64,000 bases of DNA from Pseudopyrenochaeta lycopersici (Eukaryota; Ascomycota; Dothideomycetes; Pleosporales; Pseudopyrenochaetaceae): positions 558,001 through 622,000 of the forward strand of contig NHZP01000014.1 of the NCBI GenBank assembly GCA_003313425.1, given 5' to 3'. The translations under genes were made by a program, and so were the position numbers. Below the pieces are notes generated by a model that saw nothing but the letters and a program-made list of their open reading frames with translations, was not told the DNA's origin and did no database searches. Shown here piece by piece: positions 47,874 through 60,223 of the stretch. Each line of letters starts with the position of its first letter. The first letter of the stretch is position 1.

Positions 47874-49844
47874 ATGCGGTCTACCCTCTCAGCAGCGGCG
47901 CTCGCGCTCGCTTTCCTCGAGAGCACAACGGCTATGAACACAGCCCTGCAGCGCAAGTTTAATCTACTCGCAGACATGGGTCTTAATCCCGACGGCTCAG
48001 CCATGGAACCCACCGTCGACAACCCCACCATCAACATTGCCTCTCTCAAATCCCTCAAGACTACGGCCTCATCAGACGACATCTCGGCCCTCAGAGCCCC
48101 AGAGGTTATTGCCCCAGAGTATGTGGAGCTGCCAATAGACAACTTTGCAAAGGAAAAGAATCAGCCGTTTTCTTACCATGGCATGTTTAATAATCGCTTC
48201 TGGGTCGCTGAGAGCGGGTACAAGCCTGGAGGGCCCGTGTTCGTGTACGATGTTGGCGAGGCGAATGCAGAGTCGAATGCCCTTTTCAGACTGCAGAATG
48301 AGACGAGTTTCTTCAAGCAGATTGTGGATGCATATGGAGGGGTGGGGATAGTATGGGAGCATAGATTTTGTGAGTTTCAATTTCTTTCCGTTTGTCGTGC
48401 AGAGAAGCCGAGACTGGAAAGTGGTAGCGGAGAAGGATTAGAAAACTCCCTGAATTTCATGATCTCATTTCCAGAAAAAAAGGCTAACAAGAACTCCAGA
48501 TGGCAACTCCACACCAGAACCAGTCGATGTTAATACACCGCCTGAGGCTTTCCGCTTCCTCACCACAGAGCAATCTCTCGCCGATGTAGATCGCTTTGCC
48601 AAGCAGTTCAGCAGAAAGAACATCAACTACACGCTCACACCCGATAAAACGCCCTGGGTGTTTGTCGGTGGCTCGTACCCTGCTATGCGAGCTGCATTCA
48701 TGCGAGACAAGTATCCCGACACAATCTATGCCAGCTACGCCTCGTCAGCACCCGTACAAGCTTCCGTCGATCAGTCTTTCTACTTCGAGCCCGTATGGCG
48801 AGGTCTGAACAAGTACGGCTTTGGAAACTGCTCGCGAGACATCCAGGCAGCGGTGCGGTACATGGATAAAATCATGGATACCGACCGCGCGGGCGCTGCA
48901 AAACTCAAAGTGCAGTTCCTCGGCCTTGGTGCAGCAAACAATTCCCATGCCACTTTCGCGGATGCCCTAACCACCATCTTTGCAACCTGGCAGTCCTACG
49001 GTGTCGAGGGTGGACAGATGGGTCTGCGCCGATTCTGCGACTGGATCGAGACGGACCCGGAAACTCTGAAATTGGCACCAGCGGAGGGCTGGGCGAAGAG
49101 TAAGGGAGCCAACTTTACTGTTGGACGCTGGGAGAGCTTCCCATGGTTTGCAAGCAACGTCAATGCGTATCTTGAGACGGAGTGCTCAGGCCGGGACGCT
49201 GTACAGGGAAATTGTGATTTGAACAGGAAGTTTACAGATCCGAGTATGATTGCTTGGACGTGGCAGTACTGTACACAATGGGGTAAGTCATGTCCTATGC
49301 GAATAATCAGGGGGCACTCCAAACGGAGAGTCCGCATGTATAGCAAATACTAATCTACCAACCAGGCTACTTCCAATCCGCAAACCTAGGCCCCAATCAA
49401 CTCGTTTCCAAGTACAACTCCCTCCAGCATCAACACGACATCTGCCACCGCCAATTCCCCACCGCTCCACGCTCCCTCTTCCCAGACTGGCCCAACACAG
49501 CGCGCACCAACGCCGTGTTCGGCGGCTGGACCATCCGTCCCTCCAACACATACTGGTCCAACGGCGAATTCGACCCCTGGCGCACCCTGTCCCCCGCAAG
49601 TGCCGAGCCCTTCGCACCGCGCGTAAGGTCCTTCACCGACGCGCCCAAGTGCGGCCAGGAGCAGAGCCGGGGCGAGCTGTTCGGCTACGTGCTCCCAGAT
49701 GCGCAGCACTGTTATGATTTCAGAACGACATTCGCTGGTGGCGCTGTGAGCAGAAAGTATTTCACAGACGCCCTGACGCAGTGGTTGAAGTGCTTTAAGC
49801 CCAAGGGCGGAAAGCCGGGGTATGGGAAGCCTTGGAAAGGGTGA
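47874..49844 (+). CDS. Secreted S28-family serine peptidase (prolyl carboxypeptidase-like)
   Basis: Three exons (47874-48369, 48500-49282, 49366-49844) give 585 residues; both introns are phase 1. Residues 1-20 form a signal peptide (AAALALAFLESTTA). The S28 core is clear: GPVFVYDVGEAN (oxyanion region), GIVWEHRFYGNSTP, TTEQSLADVDRF, the nucleophile in VGGSYPAM (Ser224), the acid in WSNGEFDPW and the His in DAQHCYDFR. Family members cleave after proline, as carboxypeptidases or tripeptidyl peptidases, and work at acid pH outside the cell or in the vacuole. Several N-x-S/T sites suggest glycosylation. Note GGSYPAM rather than the more usual GGSYPGM. A CT tract marks its promoter. It is convergent with the phosphatase gene. 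Confidence 0.93.
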
Positions 49845-50362
49845 GGGAGGGGTTGGTTAGACGGGTGTTTGGGTTAGAATATGGTGTATATTCGTAATGA
49901 TTGAACATGACTGCATTCTTCCTTCTATAATCGAATCTATAATGTTTCGTGGTCTTTAATTCACTGACGATGCGTTCCATACGACCCTCATAGTCAGGGT
50001 ATTTCTTGCTCTGCAGATCACCCGATTTAAACCAATATTTACAAGTCCCCGGTCACTGTTGGCAATATTCGTATTGACGTTCTGCATATTTCGCAGCATT
50101 CTTGAGTCTTCGTCATGGGTACAGCGCGACAGCGCGGAGCTGCGCTCGCCACAAACCCGATTGTCGAAATGACTTCGCTGGAAACTCCGCGGTGGTATCG
50201 TAATACCACATGAATGTATTGTGGGCCATGATACTTGTTTGAGCACCAAAGAGGTGTCCTAAAATCTGAATAGAAGACCAGATCGGAATCGAGCGCGGCT
50301 GTCAACAGTAGCCTTTTGCTCCTCTCTCCTCCAGCGACCAGCAAATCTTTGCTGGCATATTC
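49845..50362. other. Intergenic region between convergent genes
   Basis: It holds both 3' UTRs. No gene is seen. Confidence 0.55.
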
Positions 50363-51013
50363 TCAAAGATTCGCTTTCAACTCCTTTCTCCTGAGATCCC
50401 ATTCCCAGTATTCTCCTTTGAATCTAGTTTTCTCCCACTCGTCGTAGATTGCCTTTTTCTCCTCTTCGCTTTCCGTCTGGCACATCCTCTCCCAGACCTG
50501 CAACTGCTCTTTGAAGCCTGGATTCGGGTCGCAAACAGGCCTTCCTTCGCAGAGCTGCTCCAGAGCAGTTGCGGGGTCAAGATGGTACTTCCACATCAGA
50601 TAGGCGACGACGAGAGTAGCAGAGCGCGATTTCCCCATGGCGCAGTGGACAAAAACACCTCCGCCTCCAGTCCGGGCCTCTTCGTTCCTGTCCTCCGAAG
50701 CGTTTCCATTTATTTGGTAGATTTCCCCGATCACTTGATCAATGTACTTGACGCCCTCAGCAAAGTACTGCAGAAGATTCTCATTAGGATGATCGTCGGC
50801 CCGGATATGGAAATGCTTGAGGTGCGAGAATTTCTCTTGAAGTAGAGGGTCGTAGTCAATAACCGACAGGACATGTGTAATGCCCGCAGCACGGATCAGA
50901 TCCGTCTGGTAGAGCGCGTACAGACCGCCAATGTAAAGTTTCCCAGCTCGGGGTACTTGATCTACCCAACCCATCCCTGTGTGCCCGGAACTGCCGTGGA
51001 GGAGATATGACAT
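50363..51013 (-). CDS. Dual-specificity protein phosphatase
   Basis: An intron-free gene of 216 residues with ATG at 51013. The DSP fold is readable: AGKLYIGGLYAL at 23-34, ITHVLSVIDYD, a general-acid loop RADDHPNENLLQYF (Asp73/Asp74), and the P-loop VHCAMGKSRSA with Cys124 and Arg130 (HCX5RS). It removes phosphate from Ser/Thr and Tyr residues of protein substrates. A charged helical tail (about 180-216) follows. It resembles the catalytic half of Yvh1, but the Cys-rich zinc domain of Yvh1 is absent, so it is a small atypical DSP. No transmembrane segment or targeting signal is visible. The upstream 650 bases hold no gene. Confidence 0.92.
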   Translation of the reverse strand: MSYLLHGSSGHTGMGWVDQVPRAGKLYIGGLYALYQTDLIRAAGITHVLSVIDYDPLLQEKFSHLKHFHIRADDHPNENLLQYFAEGVKYIDQVIGEIYQINGNASEDRNEEARTGGGGVFVHCAMGKSRSATLVVAYLMWKYHLDPATALEQLCEGRPVCDPNPGFKEQLQVWERMCQTESEEEKKAIYDEWEKTRFKGEYWEWDLRRKELKANL

Positions 51014-51667
51014 CCAGGGATCAGCGTCACAAACGAGGAAATACCTTAATATAAGGAGAAGAGAAGATTGTGTTGGTGTGGTAGGGCGAGGTAATTGGAA
51101 AGCGCGAATCGCCGAAACAATGTACCGAGGTTCACACTGTAGCGCGTGGTTAGTGCTTGGCGACCTCCACCTGGAGTTACATATCCTATCATCAATCTCG
51201 CCTACGATTCGTCAATTTGCATGGCCAGAGACTAGCTCCCGCTTGCTCATGTACAGTAGTCACTCGGATGTTCAAAATATCTGGAGTAATTGGCAAACTA
51301 GCGAACCGAAGAATTCCTTCACGTCTAGCTTCCCTCAAACCACCGGTTCTGCGGAAATATCGAAATCATGCAAAGCCCTTTTCGAACCACTAATATCAGC
51401 AGGCATGTTCTTAAAAATTGGGTAATTATCTTGTTTCAGGACACCGCAAGTGGCTATACCTAGTTAGTGAACAAAACGTACGTTCAGCTCTATAATTACT
51501 AAACATCAGCGTCCGGACGAAGATGTGGCCAGCAAATCGTCCATATCGCTGCAGCCGTAGCTGTTGATTCAGATTTAGTTGCAATTTTAAAAGCCTAATT
51601 GTTGTCTGAGATTAACGTGTATTACTATTTCAGATGCCTACAGCACTCCTCGGCATAAATTCTACTT
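51014..51667. other. Intergenic region
   Basis: It holds the promoter of the phosphatase gene and the 3' UTR of the exopolygalacturonase gene. No convincing gene is seen; a 148-codon + strand frame overlapping the phosphatase start is judged chance. Confidence 0.5.
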
Positions 51668-53170
51668 CTATGAATTTCCACCCTTGGTTCCGTTGGTCGT
51701 GCAGTTGACCTGCTTCTCAATACCTGTGATGCTTCCACATGTGTACAAGTTCGTGCCGCTCGGGCTCTTCACATTAACATCCTGAATCTTGATGTTGGAG
51801 CAAACAGTCGGGCTGGAGCAAACCAAATAACCGATGAGCGGGTCGTACTTCTTGCTTGTTGTGCCTGAGAAGTTCTTGACAGTGATATCCGAGATTGTGA
51901 GCTTGGATGGGAACTGTTACGTGCGTAAGTTTGTGGTTGACTGGAGGGCAAAGGAGGAAATACCTGGTTGCAAAGCGTAAGGTTCTTCTGTCCGTAACAT
52001 TGCGTGATTTCAATCGCATAGTCGACGTTAGAAAGTACCATGCCGTCGTACGTAATGTTTGAGACGGCACCAGAGCCGCCTCCGCCTTGAAGATCGCCTG
52101 ACAGTGCTGAAGCAGTTCCAGGCCACACCTTGATACGTGCGCCATCGGAAGCGTTGGACATGCTGATGTTGTAGACGTAGACATTCTTCACGTAGTCAAC
52201 TTCACCAGGGTACTGGCCCAAGCTACCAACGCTGATGCCGTGGCTACCGTTGCACCAAAGGTTCTGCACGATAATATTGGTGCTGTTGGGCTTGAAAGAC
52301 ACACAGTCATCACCATTGTCAATGTGAGAGTTCTGAATGACAATATTGTCGGAGCGGTATGTGTCCCATCTGTTCTGCATGTGAGCATGATGATTGCTGA
52401 AGATTCCATACATTTACTCACCCATCGGTGTTCTTCGCAGGATTCTTGCTTACGCTACCACCAGCGATATCAATGTTCGAGAAGACAACATCACTCGAGT
52501 TGGCAACAAGTGTGTACCACTGTGGGCTGTAGCGGAACTTCAGATCCTCGATGCGGCCTCCTTTCAGGCCAATTGCGCCGAAGAGGATGGGTCGCAGAAT
52601 ATAAATATTCTTAGCATAAAGGTCATACCATACCTGACCGTTACCATCCAGAGTACCACCACCGTAGACGTTAACGTCATTACCTCCGAGCTGGAAGAAG
52701 GTGGTGGCATTCTGAAAGGTGTGGTAGAAGGCGTTCTTTTGCCAGTAGTCCGTATCATTAGAGAACTGGATTGTTCCTTGGATATCTATAAAAAAAGGTT
52801 AATGAGAGAACCTGATACAAGACTAGGACCTGCGCATACCAAGATCGATATGCTTCAGGAAAGTGAGGTCCAGCGCGGTGCCGATCATGAACTTTTTATC
52901 CTTCGGGAAGATGACGTGCCCGCCATTGTTGCAGTCCTTGACGGCCTTCAATATGTTCTTGGAATCATCTGTACCATTGGCATTGCATCTGACGACGCAA
53001 GTCTTGGTTCGCAGCGGGGACGGTGGGAATGCCTTTCCAGGATGATGCGGTTTGATTGGATGGTAAGGTCGTTGGGATCGAGCCACAAGTGCATTGTGGG
53101 ATTCGAGAGGTGATGACCATACCGCTGCTGCTTGGAGAAGCCCAAAAGTGAAAACCTCGGAGACGCGCAT
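51668..53170 (-). CDS. Secreted exopolygalacturonase (GH28)
   Basis: Four exons (53170-52840, 52785-52422, 52369-51964, 51913-51668) give 448 residues. Residues 1-19 are a signal peptide ([15 protein letters not shown]). The GH28 beta-helix motifs are in order: [10 protein letters not shown] (245-254, with catalytic Asp249, Asp252 and Asp253), GSHGIS (His275) and ARIKVWPG (Arg310, Lys312). The [15 protein letters not shown] block before them is also typical. The NGDDC form and the absence of the short endo-type NTD spacing point to the exo group, which releases galacturonic acid from the non-reducing end of pectic chains. Many N-x-S/T sites and paired cysteines fit a secreted glycoprotein. 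It complements the PL3 lyase at 9609, though they are far apart. Confidence 0.94.
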
Positions 53171-56100
53171 GGTTGCTATCTTTTGAGGGCCAGAATTCAA
53201 TATTTAACGAGAAAATTGTTGAAGTCGGTGTTTTCAACGGGGCGACCCAGGGGGCCCTTAATATACTCATATTATCGCGCCGATTGCCGTTCGAGCCGCG
53301 GACGCAACCCATATACCTGGTAATGGCTTTGAGCGTAAGATTAGGGTGCGGAGAAATTGTTGCTATCTCTATGGTGATTCTGGGGTCCCCTCAAGGCCAC
53401 ATGTGGCTAATGGTGGCGCTAACGACAAGCAGCGAAGCTTTCTCCACAATCCTGGGCACTTGGCTCACGAGATTGGTGGACTTTCTCCAGGCCGTAATTG
53501 TCCATCGTTCGTCCACATCAACCACATAGGCTATTGATGGCGTTTATGGCCCTTTTTTAACTCAGTGCATTCGGATGAAAAGGCTGGATGCGAGATCTTA
53601 CCGCGGTTGAGATGAATGCAGAGACTCACTGGAGTAATGGAGGAACGCTGCCTAAACACCGCCAAACTAGCGTTTTGTTTTCAACGTTCGCTATACTTGT
53701 GGAGCCTTTCGAGATCATGCGGCTAGGGTTTGCATTTGACATATAGGACAACTGCAAATGCATGTTGCGCATTGTTTAATTCCCTTTGGGCGGCATGAAG
53801 ACCGTTCGTCGGAGGTTTTACTAAGTCTGTCGCTCTCACGCTATAGCGGCCTCACGTGGCTCATTACGGCGGTCCTCCCTCGGTGACCAAGCTTTCCAGG
53901 GCCAAGATGTTTGGAGCTTAGTTTTGCCTGTTCGTCATGACTTGTGGCGTTGATGAACGCCCTTTGAACCGGAGTAATCTTAGTCATGATCTACGACGAC
54001 AGATTTTGATGAATGAATGATTATCCAAGGAAACTAGTTGCGACCATGCCCCTGGGAGTACCCATTGCAGTGGACTCAACTTGCGAGAATTCGCTGAGGT
54101 GGCAACTACCAAAGAAACTTTGCAAATCATGCAAAGAACCATGCTCACCCAATAATCTCCCGATTTCTGGGTCGGCCCGATGTTGCAGCGTAAATCAACC
54201 TCCAACCCGGAAGACGAAGTGACAGCCGAAACTTCCGGCTGACCACGTTCTCTAGCTTTACCCGATGGCCCTCCAGGTATCTGTTTCGCATGATTGGAGG
54301 GTTTCAACGTTTACGATGCAGGAAGAACCGGACCGTGAATACAGCGCGACGAATATAACAATGCCTGGTAGCACCGATTGTTGTAGTAGGCGACGGAAAT
54401 GATGGACATGATGAGATGTTGACTCAGAAGGCACTGCCATGAAGAGGGCTTAGAAGCAATTCATTCAAGCTATGAGGCTAAGTGCCTCTTTCTACCAGTA
54501 TCACCATCTAACAAGGCAGCGGCAGTGTCCGGGGTTGGGGTGGTCCGAGTGCATTAATCAGACGCTGTGCAACACTTGACGCGAAGCGGAGCTTTGATGG
54601 CTTTCAAATGTAAGCACAGGTGCCAAGACATCCTTGTGGTACTTAAGTGATTGTGTAGAAGTACAGTTGTGTTGATTTACGCAGCCGATAGTCACGGGAA
54701 CTACAGCTATAATTAATCGTGGCTATGTAATGATTGCGATGCAGTCATAAGAGATAGATGGTTGATAAAGCGAACGGATTGAGAGAATACACACAATCAT
54801 GCTCTCGCAAGTCTCGAGGTCCTATCGTCATTTGAGTTTCAAATTCTCCCTTTTTCGGCACCGGATCTGCAACCCTGCACAGACCACAAGGAATCGAGAT
54901 ACCAGTGTTTGAAGCAGTTCGTCTAGTTGTACAGGCATTCATTTCCGAAAACTTCCTTTGAGTTGTTAAGACCAGGGGTTTCGGGTGGTTCGCATTCCCG
55001 GGATATGCATGATGATGCATATGGTAGAAGCCCTTCAAGGTCAGCTTCAGCAAGAATGGCTAAGGAGCACATTCCTCCCCAGGCCACATGGTGTGCTTCC
55101 CTTCTTTCCCCTATTAAATGCTCAATGGCAAACAATTTTGCTGCTAGCTGCAATTCAGTGGAATGATTGGCAAGCCTTTTATGGCCCGTCGATCCGTTCA
55201 ATATATTCACTAGAGACGTGGTGAATATTATATTTTTAACGCTGGCCTTTTCAGGTTGTTTCCAACTGATGACGATAGAGTTGTGTCGAAGAAGAGCTAT
55301 CGAGTGATTCGTGAAACAGCCCTGAAATCACAGGTCTCACGAGACCATTGCCACTTGTGCGACATCCTTATCTAGTAAGGAACGTACTTTTAAGCTGAGT
55401 TATACTGGAAGTATCAAAACGCTGGTTCGCGAAGGAAGGTGCGTGCTTTTGTGGAACTTGAAGCAACCTATGCGGAATTCGATCACTGAGAGACCCTTCG
55501 TCGTACAACCAGGATCACATTAGCTAACCAGCAGGCTATGCCAATTTCTATACCCAATATCTCGTGGGACCCTTCATATTTGGCTTCATCTGCAACAAGA
55601 ACGTTACTATTTGGATAGTCCATGTCTGTGAGGCCGAGCCAGAAGTGAGCTAAGACAAGTAAACTCTTCTTGCTGATCAACACTAGATTCGTGGCTCTTA
55701 ACCTCCTATTAGACCATGAGTACGTGAAACAAGCATTCAAAATATCGGTCACCTGATGTGGCGCTTGACGCAGGATTGATCGATGCTGGAACCGCCGAAT
55801 ACAACCATCACACAGCAGATGCCGGATCTACAATTGGCGACCGAGTCGGCCTTACCTACGTATCGACTCATAGCGGCTGACTGGCGAGCGGGTAGACGGA
55901 AAAAGTTCCGATGCTATCGGCGTGGTGATATTGGCTAGGATACATGCGTCCGTGGAGTGCGTGGGGCGACATTCATCAGAACACGACGGCTCGTTTTCAT
56001 CCTTGGAAGATGGTCATAGAACGACTCATGATTGCTATATAAGTGCGATATTCCATTAGTCGTGTATCTTGAAAATAAAACGGTTAAAATCAGTAGAGAG

Positions 56101-57234
56101 AGGTATCTGGTAGGGTGCGAAGTCTCAAACAAGACGAAAGCAAAGCAAGTGCGCTACCAGGCAATCGTCGGGACGAACGGACACCCGATGCGTACCCATG
56201 AACCCGGTATGCAGACCCTTGGTCACATTGCCATGCAGCAGTTAATACGGGTTTACTGCAAGCGAGAGGAAGTGTTCCTGGGCGCACGCATGTGGCGTAT
56301 TTGGCGCCCAATTAAAGATGACAGGCGGCGTTTCAGGATGTAGGTGACGGAAACCGGCAGCGGCTGGTGAAGATCAGAAAGGAACGTCAAGGGCGCCCAT
56401 ATATCCCTATTCAGTGAAGATGTTCGATACAGACTGTGGTTGGCATAACAACAAGAGTCTTAAGGTGGTTGAACTGAATCTAGGGGTCGCACTGAAGCGT
56501 CTTCAAGCTGTCCTTAGGGTCTTGCTAGATGCTTAATGGAGTTTCCTGTCATCCTTCAGTGCCAACGTAGCATACGACCGAATTTTCTGCAAGATCAATT
56601 AACGATCGACTCTACCACGTGGCAAGTTGAGACGTCAATGATCGAAAAAAACCGATGGGACTTGTTCCTGTATGTACACTTACGTTCTGGCGATACAATT
56701 CCGGAAATCATGAGATGGCTTGGAAAGGCGCTGAAATATCTAGCCAGCCATGCAAAGCAGAATACAGAAACTCAGCGCACCTAGCACTTTCAAATTCATA
56801 AGAACATGTCAAGTGGGCGCAACAATGGCCATGGCATTCGGATAACCTCCACTCGAAGGCAGCAACGGTGCATGGTTTGAAGGTGAACTACATCAAAGTT
56901 TGGTAGAGATGCAAGTATCAGCAGATTTTGGTAGAATGTGAACATTTTTCACGCATACAGCTTATCTAGATTGAGTACTTAATTGACTATCATATGCTCT
57001 ATGCAACATGGGCCTGAACCAACAAAGTACAGTGCTTGCGAAGTACAGCTTTGCGACGACAAGGACAAAGTAGAGCTAACGCCTGGAAAGTTGACTCATT
57101 ATCCTAGTGAGAGTGAAACACCAAAGGCAATCGTACAACCATTAAGACTAAGCGAGCATGCATTGGCCTGCGAGTAAATGCAGAAGGAACACACGGCCCG
57201 GCCCGATCGCTCCCCGCCTTTGGCTCCTCCACGA
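53171..57234. other. Gene-poor region, 4.1 kb
   Basis: No supportable gene. Open frames are below about 120 codons and carry no recognisable domain. No transposon or tRNA signature was found. Confidence 0.5.
53380..53385 (+). promoter_or_regulatory. Possible CreA site upstream of exopolygalacturonase
   Basis: CTGGGG fits the CreA carbon-repressor consensus SYGGRG and lies about 210 bases upstream of the start of the minus-strand gene. A six-base match occurs often by chance, so this is weak. Confidence 0.25.
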
Positions 57235-58860
57235 TCAACCTGCATACTCTCGGTACATCAATTCATCGAACAGACCCGCTCCCCCGAAACTAGCCTCTTC
57301 ATTCCACCCGTCTTGGCTTGCAGGGGTCCGTAGCTCGTCTGGTGGTGGGCTCGGGCTGTTCGTGAACAAGCCTTCCGCAGGACTCTGATCGAGAACATAG
57401 GCCATATCCAGGTTGGGGATACCCTGTGACAGGGGACTGCTCGTGTAGCTCCGTACAGGCGTGAACAGTTCCATGACAGGACCTCCAAGCGGGTTACCGA
57501 AGTCTCCGTCTTTATTTCCATATCCGAAATCGACAGCCGACCCATAGTATGGAGAAGATGTGTATGGTGTCGACAGCTCGCCACCGCTGAATGTCGGATC
57601 GAACGGCGCAGGGACAGAGCGTGAGATGAATAGCTCGCTTCCATACGCATCGCTGATGCGATTGCCGCGTCTCATTCTCGCCGCGCGGCGTGCAGCTTGA
57701 CCGCCTTTCGCCCCGGAGGCCTGACGCTGGGGCTGGGGATGATGAGTGCGATGGCCTCGTTTATTAGGCTGCTTGGAGCGGTAGCGAGTGGTAGATTTGA
57801 CGCCTTCGCGGATAGCTTCGCCAGTAAGGCGCCACATGTAGCCTTTGCGGGCTTCTTCGCACGGCTGATCGACTTTCTCAAAAGCCTATAGTACTGTCAA
57901 TGTTGTCTGGGCAGTTGTTGTGATGGATTAGGTATGACATACTCCATTCATTGAGAGATTATGCCGGATGCTGTTCTGCCACCCTTTTGTCTCCGAGGCA
58001 CTCGCCTTATCAGTATACTTTCTAAACCAGTCGTAGATGTCACGTAAGATCATGGTATTATTGGGAGCCTGCAGGAGCGCTTGATATATCAGCTGGGCAT
58101 ACGGTTGCTCCTTGTCGATCGCTCCATCTTCGCTGGTGTTGCGATCGTGCAAATACATTGTAGGGCCATCACGCGGGGTCGAAGCTCGCGTCAAGTCTGA
58201 ATAGGGGCTCTGGTAATCGATATGGTCCTCGATTTTGACATGTGAAACACCGTAGTGATGATTTTCGTAGTCGCTGCTTAGCTGCAGAAGTTGGCTTTTG
58301 ATCTTTTGATCTGAGAGGTCAGTGGTATCGTGGTGCTGCTGTGCTTCTATCTGGTATGCTGCGGGTGGGTAGGATTCTGACGTGCTGTTATCGTTCGGCA
58401 CGCCGACAAGCCTAGCTTCATTGTACGATCGTGAACAACTTGAACCAGGAAACTGCGCCAGGTAGTTGAAGTTGTAGTTGTCGTTGTATAACAAGTCATT
58501 CTGGACATAATGGTAGAAGTCTCTAGAACCATGCGTATATGGAATGGTAGCGTCGCAACTAGCCACATCCCGGCCCATATGGTTGGCAAAGTCACTTGAT
58601 GCGGCCCACTGCATTGGTTCTAAAACGCCAGTGCCGGCAATTGATGACGAGGTTTGATGTTCGCCGGAATGAATAGGCTTCTGAACGGCAGGAGTCATGG
58701 AAGGTACTTCGATAGACAATGTAGGTGATGGAGAATGTAACGAAATTTGGGGGTGAAGAGGGGTTGGTGGACAAAAGACGTCTGTTGGATGCTGAATGGC
58801 ACCAAGGCCGCCAGGTAGGTCTGCGGAAGAGGCCCGATGGGGCGATTGCGTATGTTGCAT
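57235..58860 (-). CDS. Forkhead transcription factor
   Basis: Two exons (58860-57943, 57885-57235) give 522 residues; the 57-base intron falls inside the DNA-binding domain. The forkhead domain spans about residues 250-345: QPYAQLIYQALLQAPNNTMILRDIYDWFRKYTDK, the recognition helix WQNSIRHNLSMNG (294-306), then after the intron AFEKVDQPCEEARKGYMWRL. The usual KPPYSY opening is changed to QPYAQLI. A basic wing (RSKQPNKRGHR, RRAARMRR) may be a nuclear signal. The first 240 residues are rich in Ser, Pro, His and Tyr and look disordered, as does the acidic C-terminus. There is no FHA domain, so it is not an Fkh1/2 or Fhl1 type; Hcm1/Sep1-like or a lineage-specific factor is possible. Target genes are unknown. 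Confidence 0.9.
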
Positions 58861-60223
58861 GGTAGTTGTGCTGTCTTCTTTTGATATGTCTGAATGACAA
58901 AGGTAGCGAGCGTATCAACGAAGACTATGCAATGAACAGTGCCAACGCTTATCGTGAAACCAAAGGACTGGTGAGAATTAAACAGACTGGATAACTAGAC
59001 GCGATGCCAGCACAAGTGAAGCGATCGTTAGAACTTTTAGATGCGTTTCCAGGCCCCGAACGCCGGGATAGGGCAGAGAGCCTAGTCATTGTTGTCTACG
59101 CGCTTTCCAGACGGGTTCCTACAGCCAGCGCATATGCAGAGCTTGATGCTGCGGCTGTGCTGGAGCGGGCAAACAACGCATGATATCTCTCAGAGTGTGA
59201 GTTTCCAAGGAGGGAGATCTAAGCGTCTGGAAACAGATGCAAGGCTGGTGCCACGGTGCCGAGCGTTGGATCGGTACCGTGCACTTCACGGGCCGGCGCT
59301 GGGACCAAAAACGCCTCATGACACTACTGCGTAGAGGGTCGGAGTGACCTCCCCGTGTGACGGCAACAACCAGAGATTTCACAGTGACTATACACCGGTA
59401 GTGTCAGAGTCGGGATCTTGCATATTGCCTAGACCGCTTGCAACGTCAACACAATGCCCGGCTCATCACCCTTCCATATCTTCCAGAAAACGCATCAAAC
59501 TGGGGCCATCATTCTGTTTTTGGGATCAGGGTTATATTGGCATGGTCCTTTTTCATCAACCTTGCCCCCGAAAAAGATCGTGACTAAAAGATTGCTTCGA
59601 AACAATCATGTACTAATCAATTTTTCAATGCCAGGCTCAAACTTGTTTCTTAGTTAGTAACATACGGCAGGTGCGCATGCCAGCAAGGGTGCCGCTAGAT
59701 CTGACCAGATTCAAGCAGCCTGCGACGAGGCAGTGGGAGGCAGCAGACGGTTAGATGTGACTAGACTCCACAGCAGGATGTAACACAGTCTACACAGTCT
59801 TGCAATCCGGTGAAGCGTTCCTTTGGTCTCATTGCCTAGTTGCACGTAGCGGTGGTAGCAACAGTAGTGTTTGCTCCCCATTGGTCAGAGCACAACAGTC
59901 CCCTATCACCGCTTGGTGAGTGGGTACATCGCCAGCGGTCCAAGAACCGAAGGTACGATTGCCATGTCGATGAATGAGAGGCTGTTGGCAATTCGATTGT
60001 GGACTAACAGCCTGACTGTACGTCACTGCTACTGTGCGGTGGTGACGGGTACTGGTGCGGGGAGAAGAGATGGCGGATGAAAGATGAAGTTTTGGCTTTA
60101 GGGTGTAATGTATCCATATGCAAGACTTGTGTATTTCCCGCCCTACATATTGCCCTATCGCGGTCACCAAACTCAGGAGAGAGCCTCTTGGGAGCAAGGC
60201 GGTGCAAAGTTGATAAGATGCGC
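58861..60223. other. Intergenic region upstream of the forkhead gene
   Basis: About 1.36 kb holding the forkhead promoter and the cactin 3' UTR. No convincing gene; a minus-strand frame of 139 codons at 59.83-60.25 kb has no domain and runs into the last exon of cactin. Confidence 0.5.

Noticed and set aside
50363..51013. Calling the phosphatase Yvh1
   Set aside because: The C-terminal Cys-rich zinc domain that defines Yvh1 is absent.
50979..51425. Plus-strand frame of 148 codons upstream of the phosphatase gene
   Set aside because: Overlaps the start of the phosphatase gene in antisense and has no recognisable domain.
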